Assembly (NCBI GenBank): GCA_028551475.1
Contig: CM052360.1
Location: 20,618,682-20,682,681 of the forward strand
Direction of reading: 5' to 3'
DNA: 64,000 nucleotides
Source: Casuarina equisetifolia
Lineage: Eukaryota; Streptophyta; Magnoliopsida; Fagales; Casuarinaceae
Below are positions 1 to 9,640 of the stretch, piece after piece (positions within the stretch are counted from its first letter, which is position 1; each line of letters opens with the position of its first letter). The position numbers and the translations under genes are program-made. The notes under the pieces were generated by a model. That model saw only the letters and a list, made by a program, of their open reading frames with translations, searched no databases and was not told the DNA's origin.

Positions 1-96
1 CTTGTCGATTAACATTGCCATTGTTGTCTTTTCTTTAGCTTCATGCATATGGCAGTTATCTTTCATGAGCGTTCAAATGTGAATGCAGGTCATTAG
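1..96 (+). pseudogene. Tail of a LIFEGUARD/BI1-like gene (copy 0), frameshifted
   Basis: The window opens inside the last exon of a copy nearly identical to 33715-33812, the end of copy F. The sequence around base 27 reads ttgttgtc where copy F has ttgtttgtc. This one-base loss shifts the frame and gives an early TGA at 80-82; the copy F stop corresponds to TAG at 94-96. The rest of the gene is outside the window. Downstream sequence also matches what follows copies D and F. Confidence 0.7.
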
Positions 97-881
97 ACTA
101 GTTTGTCTTTTTTTGTGTTTTTAGAGTGTTTTTGTACTGCAAAAGAATCGGGGGGTGCCTGTATTGTGTCTACACTTCTAGGGCTTTTTGTAGCAATACA
201 GGCAACAAGCTGTCGGGTGGCAAAGAGCATGTTCTAGCCTACCCTGTTTTGGTTGGTTCTTCCTTATTCTTGGTTTGAGAGAGGAGGGCTACAGCTTGTA
301 AGGTTTATCAAGAAAAACACAATTACACCAAGAAATCGTGGGCTGTGACCCTAACTTTCTTCATCTCTCTTTTCCTCTCTTGTTTCTAAATGAGATTGCA
401 TCTTGAGTTAGTGAGTTTTGAATGCCTCATCAAAGTTTAAAATTATTTTTTTTTACAACGGGAACTATACATATAAGAATCATATCTCTGTCTTCTAATC
501 ATTGTACATTATATAATAGGAAATAAAAGTTAATCTCCATATAAAAAAATTAATATATCGAGTTAATCTCCATCGGAAAGAATGACTTGGTCTTCTACAA
601 GTTTAGAATTCCATTCCAAGTACCAAGTACAGATGAAGAAAAATAATCATCCTATTCAAGAACCCAGTCTACTCTAATTTCATTCTTATGTAAAGAAAAG
701 AGGACTTTTATTCTAATTTTACACATACTTCTAAGTATGACGCATAAAAGAGATTACGATATGTGCTTAGACACCTCCCACCCCCTAAACTACAGTTGTG
801 CGTAGCTCAAACTCTTTACATTTTTAATTCTTTTCTCATTTCTCTTCCTCTCGTGCGGCCGCTCTTTGCCATGCACTGGAC
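97..881. repeat. Downstream spacer shared by copies 0, D and F
   Basis: No gene seen. This spacer recurs after copy D (about 25796-26700) and after copy F (about 33813-34480) with only scattered differences. Shared landmarks are a block containing cttctagggctttttgtagc and another containing gctacagcttgtaaggttta. It marks the 3' flank of one duplicated unit. Confidence 0.75.
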
Positions 882-1051
882 ATCAAAGTGCCGGCCATGC
901 GTAACAAGTTTGCCAATATTCTTCATGAATATTCGTGGAGAAAATATGGGTGGAAGCCAATCAAGGGTACTCATCCAAGGTGTACAGTTATCTTTCGCAG
1001 CGTCAACATCCTACTAAGCCTAAGGTTGGATCTTTACGGAATAAAATTATA
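882..1051 (+). pseudogene. WRKY transcription factor domain relic (group IId type)
   Basis: Frame +3 from 882 reads IKVPAMRNKFANILHEYSW and then RKYGWKPIKGTHPR. Group IId WRKY proteins have a VPAISxKxADIPxDEYSWRK-type stretch followed by YGQKPIKGSPHPRGYYKC, so the match is strong over about 33 residues. Here WRKYGQK is WRKYGWK and one residue of SPHPR is missing. After HPR the similarity moves to another frame (YSYLSQRQHPTKPKV), where the zinc-binding cysteines are lost. There is no start codon context and no second half of the domain. It is a dead fragment, repeated at 34747-34893, which dates it before the segmental duplication. Confidence 0.75.
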
Positions 1052-2290
1052 GTCACACTTGAATTTATTAAACTTGAAGCTGTAAAATCAAATCAGCATA
1101 TCTACTTCCCAGCTTAAGCATCAGTAAGCACGTCTAGTGGAATGGTTCACATCCTCTATATAAATAAAGGCATTTTATATGGGATTCATATTATATAGAG
1201 GAAATAGCTCGGCACAAAGCGAACAAACGCAAAACTCATTTTATCATCATGTTTGATGCTTTAAACTTAGCTTACAAAGAAACTAATGAAAATGTTAAAC
1301 ATGCATAAATCTCGACATAGCTTTGCCCGGTCTTGCATGCATCACCTTCTTTGGCATGTTAGCCGAAAATGTGAAGACTCACGAATATGAAAAATGGTCA
1401 AAGAAAAGAATTCCATCAAATATTGGAAGAAATACCAATTTCGAAACTATCAAGAACCACAGGATCAGAGTAAAAACAACAGGATCGATTATCTTTGTCT
1501 TACAAGACGAAGATATCCTACGACAATACTATTTGTTGGAAAAGACCGACTCTCCATTCTTCGAGAGTGGCTGTAGCTGTGTGAAACACTTGCTGCTGCT
1601 AGCTGACATATTGCAGGCCCTCACTGAAACACATTTCCTGCTGCGAGCTGACATATGAGCAGAAACCCATTCAACATCTGCGATATTGAAGGCAATCACC
1701 TGTCCCCCTGCTGCTTCCAACAAAGGTAAACATTTCGGCTTTCAGCTAAGTTTACCGAGTTTTCGGTAGACTGGGGAGATCCATCTTAGAATAACTATTG
1801 CCACGTTTGTGAAAAAGAACTAGAAAGGTTTTCCAAGATTTATTTAAAGCTTCTTGACAAAACAAAGAGTGGTAGCTTTTATAGTTTTCAGAAGGTGAAA
1901 CGTTCCAACTTTTTGTTAATGCTTTTCTACTTCTCTATAGGAAGGGAAGTCTTTTTGGTATTCCCTGTGTCTGTAATTTACTGGGTTAATGCCAAGTTAG
2001 TATGGAGTTCTGACTTTGGATCACTCTACTGGAGACCTGAGTGGTAGCATTATATGTAACACTATTTCATTATATCTTTATCTGGAATAGTTGGAGGGAG
2101 AAGATTCCTCAAGAGATTTTATGGATTTGAAAATTATCAACAATGAGACTAAGATTAAGATTAAGATTAAGATCTGTTATTGTTTACTATCTTCAATTTT
2201 ATGTATTTGCTATCCTATCTTGTTTATTTTTTATCTCTTTACCGTGCCTCGTATATTTGCCATATGCCTTTTATGTGGGCTTTGCTTACT
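1052..2290. repeat. Duplicated spacer upstream of copy B
   Basis: No convincing gene. It matches about 34900-36480 in the second unit, with indels. Contents include an exon-like but unrecognised open frame at 1323-1658, in which a module of roughly 40 bp (around gctgacatattgcaggccct) occurs twice in tandem at about 1590-1660. There is also a short AAGATT hexamer array at 2150-2172. A piece (cggctttcagctaagtttac, near 1737) reappears at 3362 and 31888. Confidence 0.6.
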
Positions 2291-2293
2291 CAC

Positions 2294-2348
2294 TTGTCCG
2301 AGAATACATAAGGAGCTTACCCATTTGTCCGAGTAAACCCTTATATAC
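2294..2348 (+). promoter_or_regulatory. Candidate core promoter of copy B with paired TTGTCCGAG motif
   Basis: TTGTCCGAGAA starts at 2294 and TTGTCCGAGTAA at 2325, 31 bases apart. A TATA-like TTATATAC at 2341-2348 lies about 70 bases before the ATG, followed by a CT run. The same pair is found upstream of copy G (36488 and 36519) and copy E (28357 and 28385). Conservation across copies suggests, but does not prove, a cis element. Confidence 0.4.
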
Positions 2349-2416
2349 TCGCTATTCTCTCTCTCTCTCTCACAACCACGCCCAGTCACTCAACAGACAC
2401 ACAACATCAAGCCACA

Positions 2417-3400
2417 ATGCCCGACAGACCTCAGAACTGCTGGTGCATCATCTGCAAAGCCTGCGTTGTCTTGTGGATGCAAATGGCTCTCACTATTGCT
2501 GCCGTCTTAATTAGCCGGCAGCCAGCCCATCTCTGCGACCACCCCATCGCCCTTACGGATTATGTTGCCGTATGCATCTTTGCTCACATTTGTAAGTGGA
2601 CTTTTTATTTCTTGTTCTTCCTTTCATGTCTTCTACAGAGACTTTCTCGAAACCTTTTCTCTGTACATTGTTTACTATTTGCAGCTTTGAGCCTTATGTG
2701 CCATTGCTACAACCTTCACCCATGGAACTGGTTTCTTTTGCTACTGCTCACGACTTTTTTCGCATGGACCGTGCGACTTGCTTGTGCATATGCCTTCCCA
2801 GGTATCCTTTCTTCTACTTGTTATCTTTTTCTTTTCTTTTTCTTCTTTCTGAGTTTTTTTGAGTTGCAGTCAAATAAAGGAACTTGATTACCAGTACTTA
2901 GGAGCTTAAAAATCATAAGCAAGTTCGATAGTTTTTTGATTTTGCACTAATTTTTCATTTATCGTGAGAGCAGTGGTGCCCATATTTAGGGCGGCTACTT
3001 CAACCTCTGGCTTGGTTTTAGGTCTAATTCTACTCGCAAGTTGGGCGGGTAACAGAGGTCATGATCTCAGTTTTTTGGCACCTTTATTATTTCCATGTGG
3101 GTTAGAGATCCTTGTTTTCTTCCTCATCCAGGTAGTTATGGGACTTTCGTTTTTTGTTGATCTCTTTTCTGTCAATTGAGTCTAGGCTCACACGGAAAGA
3201 CTTTCAATGTACGGCTCTACTTCCCTCAGTGGAGTACGCTTATGCCATTATGCAATGGATTCAAAATCTTTGTATGTTGCGGTTATATTGTATATAGCTG
3301 TAGCAACTTGATGCGTCACCCCAGTTCTGAAGACAATATCTTGGACGTCATCTCGCTTTTCTTTCTCGGCTTTCGGCTAAGTTTACCGAGTTTCCAATAG
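2417..3400 (+). CDS. LIFEGUARD/BI1-like membrane protein, long form (copy B)
   Basis: Four exons fit the frame: 2417-2591, 2685-2801, 2974-3131 and 3230-3400, giving about 206 residues. Order by alignment with plant LIFEGUARD: short leader MPDRPQN, helix 1 (MQMALTIAAVLISR), helix 2, a HPWN turn and helix 3, helix 4, then SWAGNRGHDLSFLAP (family KRGHDFNFLGP), helices 5 and 6 (CGYIVYS) and a truncated helix 7. TMBIM proteins are ER or Golgi membrane proteins that restrain cell death and leak Ca2+. The soluble N-terminus of about 40 residues usual in the family is missing. Two oddities: the expected exon 4 acceptor at 3213-3214 is GG instead of AG, so I use the next in-frame AG (3228-3229), which drops five residues. 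The C-terminus after 3362 is foreign sequence. Function is doubtful although no stop interrupts the frame. Confidence 0.65.
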
Positions 3401-3906
3401 ACTGGGGACAACTCTCAAGAGACTTCGGAATGCTGTCAGCCAGCTTTCTTTCTTTCCTCCCGTTTCAGATGACTTCACTCTCTCATTGTGCAGTGACCAA
3501 AAAGTTTGTCTTTCGTAGCACCTTTTTTTTCCCTCAAATTTGGAAAAAGAAAAACATCCGACCTGGAGAAAAATTGTTCTTTGCTATTATCTTGTTCGAG
3601 AATTCCACCCAATCGTTGTCCCGATTTCCTCCCTCTCTCTCTCTAATTACCAAATCAGAAAATCTGTGACTGATTTTCCTTTCTCTTTCCTGCAATTTGC
3701 AGGATCTCATTTGGCGTGCACTAGCAGACGTGAGCCAGCTGCAACCTGCAGAGTTAAGCCCTAAACTCGCTAACCACGCCTTGTAAACCCCAAACCAACC
3801 TCGACTCCCACATTTTCGCCCCCACTCGGGCACTTCCTCTTCCTCCAAAAAAACCTGAGAGCGTATCTTCCTTCACATCTCCCTGCAAAGTCAACATCAA
3901 CCCAAA
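3401..3906. promoter_or_regulatory. 5' region of copy C
   Basis: This stretch matches the region before copy F (about 32100-32427), including a pyrimidine tract, ctaattac, a block around cgtgcactagcagacgtgag and the leader-proximal cttccttcacatctccctgc that precedes ATG in copies C, D and F and, slightly changed, in E. No TATA box is clear. It abuts the recombination junction at the end of copy B. Confidence 0.5.
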
Positions 3907-6758
3907 ATGCCCGAGAGACCTCAGAAACCGTTGCTCTTGCTGCTGCTCGCCGCTTCTGTCGCCTGGATGGTGCCACTTGCTTGTGTTTATTATGGCTTCC
4001 CAGGTATCTTTTCTTTTTCTTCTTATTTTTTGTCTGGACATGTTTGACGTTGTTTAACAGGCAAGATTAGAACTCGATTGTGTCTTGTTTTTTTTTTTTT
4101 TTTCCAATCACAACTTGGTTAGGGATCCGGTTTACTAACCAATCTAGTGAAACCAGTGGGGTTCATTTCTTGCTAAATGATGTGTTGAGCAAAAGCTGAT
4201 TATTCTATAAAGATGTGTTGAGAGTGAACAAAGCTGGTCAGGAACTTGTTGGGGAAGCCAAACCAATTGACTGGCCCCAATGAAATTCTACCCGGTTTGC
4301 TTAACCTTTTTGAGAGAATTTAATTATTGATATCATAGTGATCTGGGCTTTAATTGAAGTCGCAATATGAATATAAAGTTTTTACGTCCAACATCCAACA
4401 TCCTTGAGATGCCACTCGCGTTCGATGCTAATGACGGTGTTTTCAAAGTCTTCGTGTTGTTAAGATGATTTAGTATAAGTAAACCACTAGCTTCTCTAAA
4501 TACTGTATTTCAAAATCTCTTCTTTATGGTTTCAGATCAGTTGCTGCGAATATGATACATCTTTGACAGTGTGATATGGTTAAGCTATATCATGTATTTT
4601 GATTTCATTTAGTAACCATGCACTTGTACGTGCGGGACTTGTCACTTGATCTTTCTTGCAAAAGTTCATTTCACATTCGAATGCAGTGTGGATAGCTTGG
4701 GTCTGGGATATGAAGTGTTATTTGAGTAGGATGCTATAAACCTATACTTGTCCAAAATCAAGGGGTGGAAAAGGGTCATATTTCTTACTTACATTTCTGC
4801 AATTTAAGGTAGTCTGACTGTTGAGAACATTTGAAGCATATTGCCAAGTTCAAATTATCAATTTCATGAAAAGAGTTATTTAAATTGGTTTCAAACCGTG
4901 TTCTCTTCTGAGCATTATCAATTAGAAACATTGGCAGGGTAGAAGTTAATGATTTAACTGGTTCTTGGTTGTATTGTGATCTTAATTAAATTTGAACATT
5001 GTTATTGTTGGTGAATTTATAGCTAATCAATCTCGTTCATGTTCCTCTTTTTTTTTTTCCCCATTTCTTTTTTTCAAACAGTATTCAATTGTTGGATTAT
5101 TTGTACCCCTCCTGTTTTTTCTCAGAATTGCTGAATATGGTATCAAGAACCCTCAAACTCTCAGCTAGATATCACCTTGTCAGAATGTTATTTTGTTTTA
5201 CTTGCTAATGGAATAGAATCTTTTTAAAGATGTTTATACATCATTTTATACTTACCGGAAAACAAAAAAAAAATACCACTTTCAAATGTAGTGGGTGCCA
5301 AATTAAAAATGAGAGTGGCATTTCTTTTTCTAGTGCAGACTATGTCAGTTGATATTTCTCTCTTATAGTTGCTTAAAGACTGAATTTGCTTATGACATAT
5401 TCCATTGCTAGTTTTGCTTGATGAAACCTAATTTCTGCAATTGATAAAGTCATATATTCATCTTTCGTTAGATGTGCTAAGTGCTATGTTGCTCATAAAT
5501 AACTACGGCCCATGCTTTTCAGTTCAAATTCTGAACCTTTTAACAACAACAAACATAGTTGCCATAAATATGAGCTCTTTTTATCGGAATTTCCATATCT
5601 GATTGTAGGTAGTGTAACCAATCCAATTCTCATATATTGTAAGTCTTCTACATATTATGCTTATTCGAATGTCTTTATGGGAGTAATTTTTTGGAAAGTT
5701 TCAAACGGCATTTTAATCAATGTGTGCTATATTCAAATCCTGATGAAATAATTCTATAAAACTTTGGTAAAAATATTTTACTTCATTTTTGAGATGTTAA
5801 AGGTAGAATGTTTAGCACTTCTAGTTGGTCAATTGAGAGTTGATGCAAAGTATATGGGAAGTTCTTTTTGTCAAATGCCCTGATCTTTTTCTTTTTCTTT
5901 TTCTTTTTAATTGATGTGTCTATATATTTTGGACTTGGATCCAATGCGTATTCCCTCTGCCCAAGGAATTGGAGCCATTGCCGAAATCAGCCCCTTTGTG
6001 GGTTACATGCATGCATGAAGCTGCAGATCCTTTTGAATGATTTATAACCAATAAAAGGGGGGGGGGGGGGGGGGGGGAAGCAACTATGCTTTATACCATG
6101 CTTTATAGTTAAGGTAACAAAGATGGTTCAAGTCAATCTGATGATCCATTTAGAAGGCTAAAAATTATTTAAATTTAAAACAGAATGTAGTTCTTATAAG
6201 TTGTAGTCGGATAAAGAATCTTGATTACTAGTACTTATGAGGTTAAAACTCTTAAGCAAGCTGGATAGTTGTTTGTTTTTGTACAAAAATGTTGTTTCTT
6301 GTGCAAATAGTGGTGCCCGTTATTAGGGCTGCTACTTTAACTTTTGGTGTGGTGTTTGGCCTAATGTTACTCACAAGCTGGGCAGTAAAGAGAGGTCATG
6401 ATCTCAATTTTCTGGCACCTTTACTATTACCATGTTTCGTAGCAATTCTGGTTTGGGTCCTCATCGAGGTAATTATGGGATTTCTCGACTTGTTTTTGCT
6501 GATCTATTTTTCTTCGATTAAGTTTGCACTCACTGAAAAGCTTTCAATGCACAGGTCTTTGTCCCCCAGCGGAGAACGTCCGCGCCATTGTGCAATGGAT
6601 TCACAGCACTTGTAAGTTGCGGTTATATTGTCTCTTTCAGTAGCTACCTGATGCAGCAGTCCAACTTTGAAGACAATATCACGGTTGCCATTTCGGTTTT
6701 ATTATACACTCTGAGTCTTTTTTTTAGCCTCTTCAATTTGATATTTCGTCTTACATAG
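3907..6758 (+). CDS. LIFEGUARD/BI1-like membrane protein, short form (copy C)
   Basis: Exons 3907-4003, 6311-6468 and 6555-6758 join in frame to 152 residues with GT-AG introns of 2307 and 86 bases. Five hydrophobic helices lie near residues 8-29, 39-56, 68-85, 97-117 and 127-149. They correspond to helices 3-7 of plant LIFEGUARD: SWAVKRGHDLNFLAP against family FWAAKRGHDFNFLGP, and CGYIVSF against CGYIVYD. Helices 1-2 and the cytosolic N-terminus are absent, so the protein is about two thirds of normal length. The conserved acidic sites of helices 6 and 7 are Phe113 and Tyr136 here. Start chosen because MPxRPQ is shared by all copies. All splice sites and the frame are intact. Whether it can act as a channel or cell-death regulator is unknown; a dominant-negative or partner role is conjecture. 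Confidence 0.72.
4004..6310 (+). other. Long first intron of copy C
   Basis: AT-rich intron without a recognisable gene. It carries a run of about 21 G at 6058-6078, unusual in this AT-rich sequence. Its first 750 bases also match intron sequence after the Copia element (60252-60735), which identifies the orphan exon at 55207 as a relative of copy C. Confidence 0.6.
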
Positions 6759-9640
6759 ACTGGACTATCATGATCGTTCAGATGTAAAAGCAGGTCATTA
6801 GACTAGTTTGTCTTTTATGTTTTGAAAGCGTGTCTGTGATGGAAAAGTGAAAAAGGGTGCCTATGTCAAATCCACCCTGTTGGGGCTTTTTGTAGCATTG
6901 CAGGCAGCAAGTTGGGTGGCATAGAGCATGTTCTGGCCTACCTTGTTTTTTGTTGGGTCTTCGCTACTCTTGGTTTAAAGAAAGGAAGGCCACAGCTTGT
7001 AGGTTTATCCAGGAAAACGCTGTTCACAAAATCCTCTACATTTGACTTCATTTTCTCTTTCATTCACCACGAACTCGTGGACTTGCGGATTTCTAAACTA
7101 ACGTAGCACTAACTAATTATTATTTGATTGATTAACCCATTATATTGAATGATTGAAGGATCAATGTTTTTGCAATTCCAAGTGCTTTTAACATTTTAAA
7201 AGTTCTTTTGACGTACAGATAAATGTTCTTGTATATTCTCTTGTTCAAGAATTTTACCTAAACAATATCCTTCTTTTTCTATACTGACTTGTTTCTTAGT
7301 ACTTTTTAAACCCTTGAGGAACTCAAGGAAACTGAGTAAAGAAACAAAAGGTTAAAATGATAGGAGAACGTTAGAGAACCGTAAAAGTACAAAGTTTGGA
7401 TAATCCTTATGATTGAGTTAAGAAATTTGTTTGCAGACTGAGTAATTACTGGTAAATCGTCGGCCTGTGAGTGCTTCCCAACGTCTCTTGTGAAATCCAA
7501 AGAAGGCTGTAAAGTCCCCAAAAGATGTCGTCTCTTGTGAAATCCAAAGAAGGCTGTAAAGTCCCCAAAAGATGTCCACATAAAAAGAGTCATTTAATCG
7601 TAGGCAGGTCTTTTCCTTTCTCTCTCATATCACAAAATTTTTGGCATTTAATGCATCTCATTTTGCGTGTAGAACGAAATTCCTGAACTTGTGAACCACG
7701 CCTTGCAAATTTGATTGTCATACTGCCATGCAAGATTGATGGAAATATAGTTGTATCGGATATGGTCTAAGAGTTGCAATAAATCTATGGCAGCCACATG
7801 TAAACCCAGGGCTCCTCATTATCGTTGTCATCTTTCTTTCTTTCTTTTCTTTTCTTTTCTTTTTTCTTTCCTTTTTTGTCTTAATTCAATAATTATGTTT
7901 TGGTTTCAATTAGCCAACCTATACATGTACCTTGATACATAGCTAACGTTTCTTGGTTAAATTTGATCCTGAAATCTCATTCCTCTAATGTAATGTCACT
8001 AGTGCTTGTAACTCTAGGACACCCTCAGCTTCTTATCACTTTCTACCCTAACTTGGGTTGGGGTTTTCTGAAGGTAACGTTGCTATTAGCCAGGCATTAC
8101 TTTGTAAAATTTAATACAAGATTACTCGGCTGATGTTTTATATATAACCCTTGTCTATTATGAATTAAAGGATATAAAAATGAATCAATATTAATACACC
8201 GGAATGAATATGCAAAAGAAGAGAGAGAGTGCACGAGAGCAAGAATATCCTCTTTATTTTCAATATTCCACGTGAGTTTCCCCTATTTTCAATATTCCAT
8301 GTATTTATTATTTGTTTATTTTCCATGCTGCTATTAGCCAGGCATTACTTTGCAGATTTTAATGCAAAATTATTAGGCTGATGCTATGCCTATTGAAGAT
8401 TATGAGATAATTCAACTATCTCTTACACTCAGTGGGCTTGTAGAAGCTTGTTTTTGAACGGCCAAACCCATTAGTTTAGAAGCCAACGTCCACCCACTCA
8501 CATTGATCAAAGCTCACAAAAGCGGACTAAAGAAATCTCCTTCAAACTTGTAACCACTCTATATGTCAAAATAAATACTTGTATATTTTCTTTAGCTGTA
8601 TATATCCTTCTACTTTTTCAAACGTTTTGTTTCTTTCGTTTTCTAACACTTGTTATCTTTTGAAGTTCCTAAGGTTGTATGATATAAAAACTAACTAGTT
8701 TAATAAACACCTGCAAACTAAATATCATAAGCTTGCAAGAAATATGTGATTAAATAATTGTAAAAAACCATATATCACGAGATTGAAGCAATTGATTTAC
8801 ATCACTAGATAATTTATATTTATCTTTGATCACTAGTCGTTAGCCTTCCTTCCCACCTTGGTAATGGTCTACCTTCCAACCCTAGTAATGACCTACATTT
8901 CACTAATATAATGATTCGCCATTGTTTGTAAGATTTTCAATTATTCAAAATAATATCAAGGTTAGCAACCAATTTTTGTTGTAGTAGTATAAGCCCAGTT
9001 TGATTGAATCAACATAATTGCAAGTCAAAATTTAGCCTACCAACCCCATCCAATTAACTTATAATATAGTGTGAAAGCCCATGAAGTATGAAAATGTAAA
9101 GTTCATTGTTGAAAGTAACATTATCATCTAGGGAGCTCTCCATTGTCCACTGGTTAATAGGACAACTTTGTGCATCCTATTACACGATAGTCATTGCATA
9201 ATTTATAATTTATTTGTATATTTATTCATTCGTTTTGTATGCTTCTTGTGATTGATGGGCAGAAACATACAAGCCATGTAAATTTGATCCTGCGATAACG
9301 CAGTTTTGTTGAATTATTGTGCAATTCATTCTTGTTAAGATGGTACTGAATTAGGTTGTGTTCTTCCTGTTCTTTCATGGCTGAATTATCTCTTCCGCTG
9401 CTCATATTGTTCTTATTGCTGGTTTGGTTCTCCTATCAGGGATTTGGATTGTCTCCTACATCAAGTTCTTTGCTTTTTCCCTGTCTTTTCTGTGAGATTA
9501 TCCTTCCAGTTAACTCAAGTTCTTCATTATCACCCTTAAGGTTTGTTTTCTGGGCCACTCGAACTTCAGTTTAGCTGTTCCTTCATTGTAACGTTTCACC
9601 GAGCACCTTGTCTAGTTGTTTGTTCCAACTCCTATTCATT
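6759..9640. repeat. Spacer; 7990-9640 duplicated at 40030-41760
   Basis: No gene supported. From 6780 to about 7000 it resembles the common 3' flank of the array genes. 7600-7715 resembles a decayed 5' region of the family. From about 7990 to 9640 it is collinear with 40030-41760, for example the block beginning tgtaactctaggacaccctc at 8007 and the block around ctcatattgttcttattgct at 9401. Confidence 0.6.
7483..7576. repeat. Perfect 47-bp tandem duplication
   Basis: Unit 7483-7529 (starting gtctcttgtgaaatccaaag) is repeated exactly at 7530-7576. Only two units exist and no spacer separates them, so this is a recent slippage or tandem event. Confidence 0.95.

Noticed and set aside
2091-2514. 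Open frames upstream of copy B (and 36284-36530)
   Set aside because: They run across the promoter and TATA-like box and do not share the family's protein sequence; conserved only because the DNA was duplicated.
7483-7576. CRISPR-like or satellite array
   Set aside because: Only two adjoining identical units without spacers, in a plant nuclear context.
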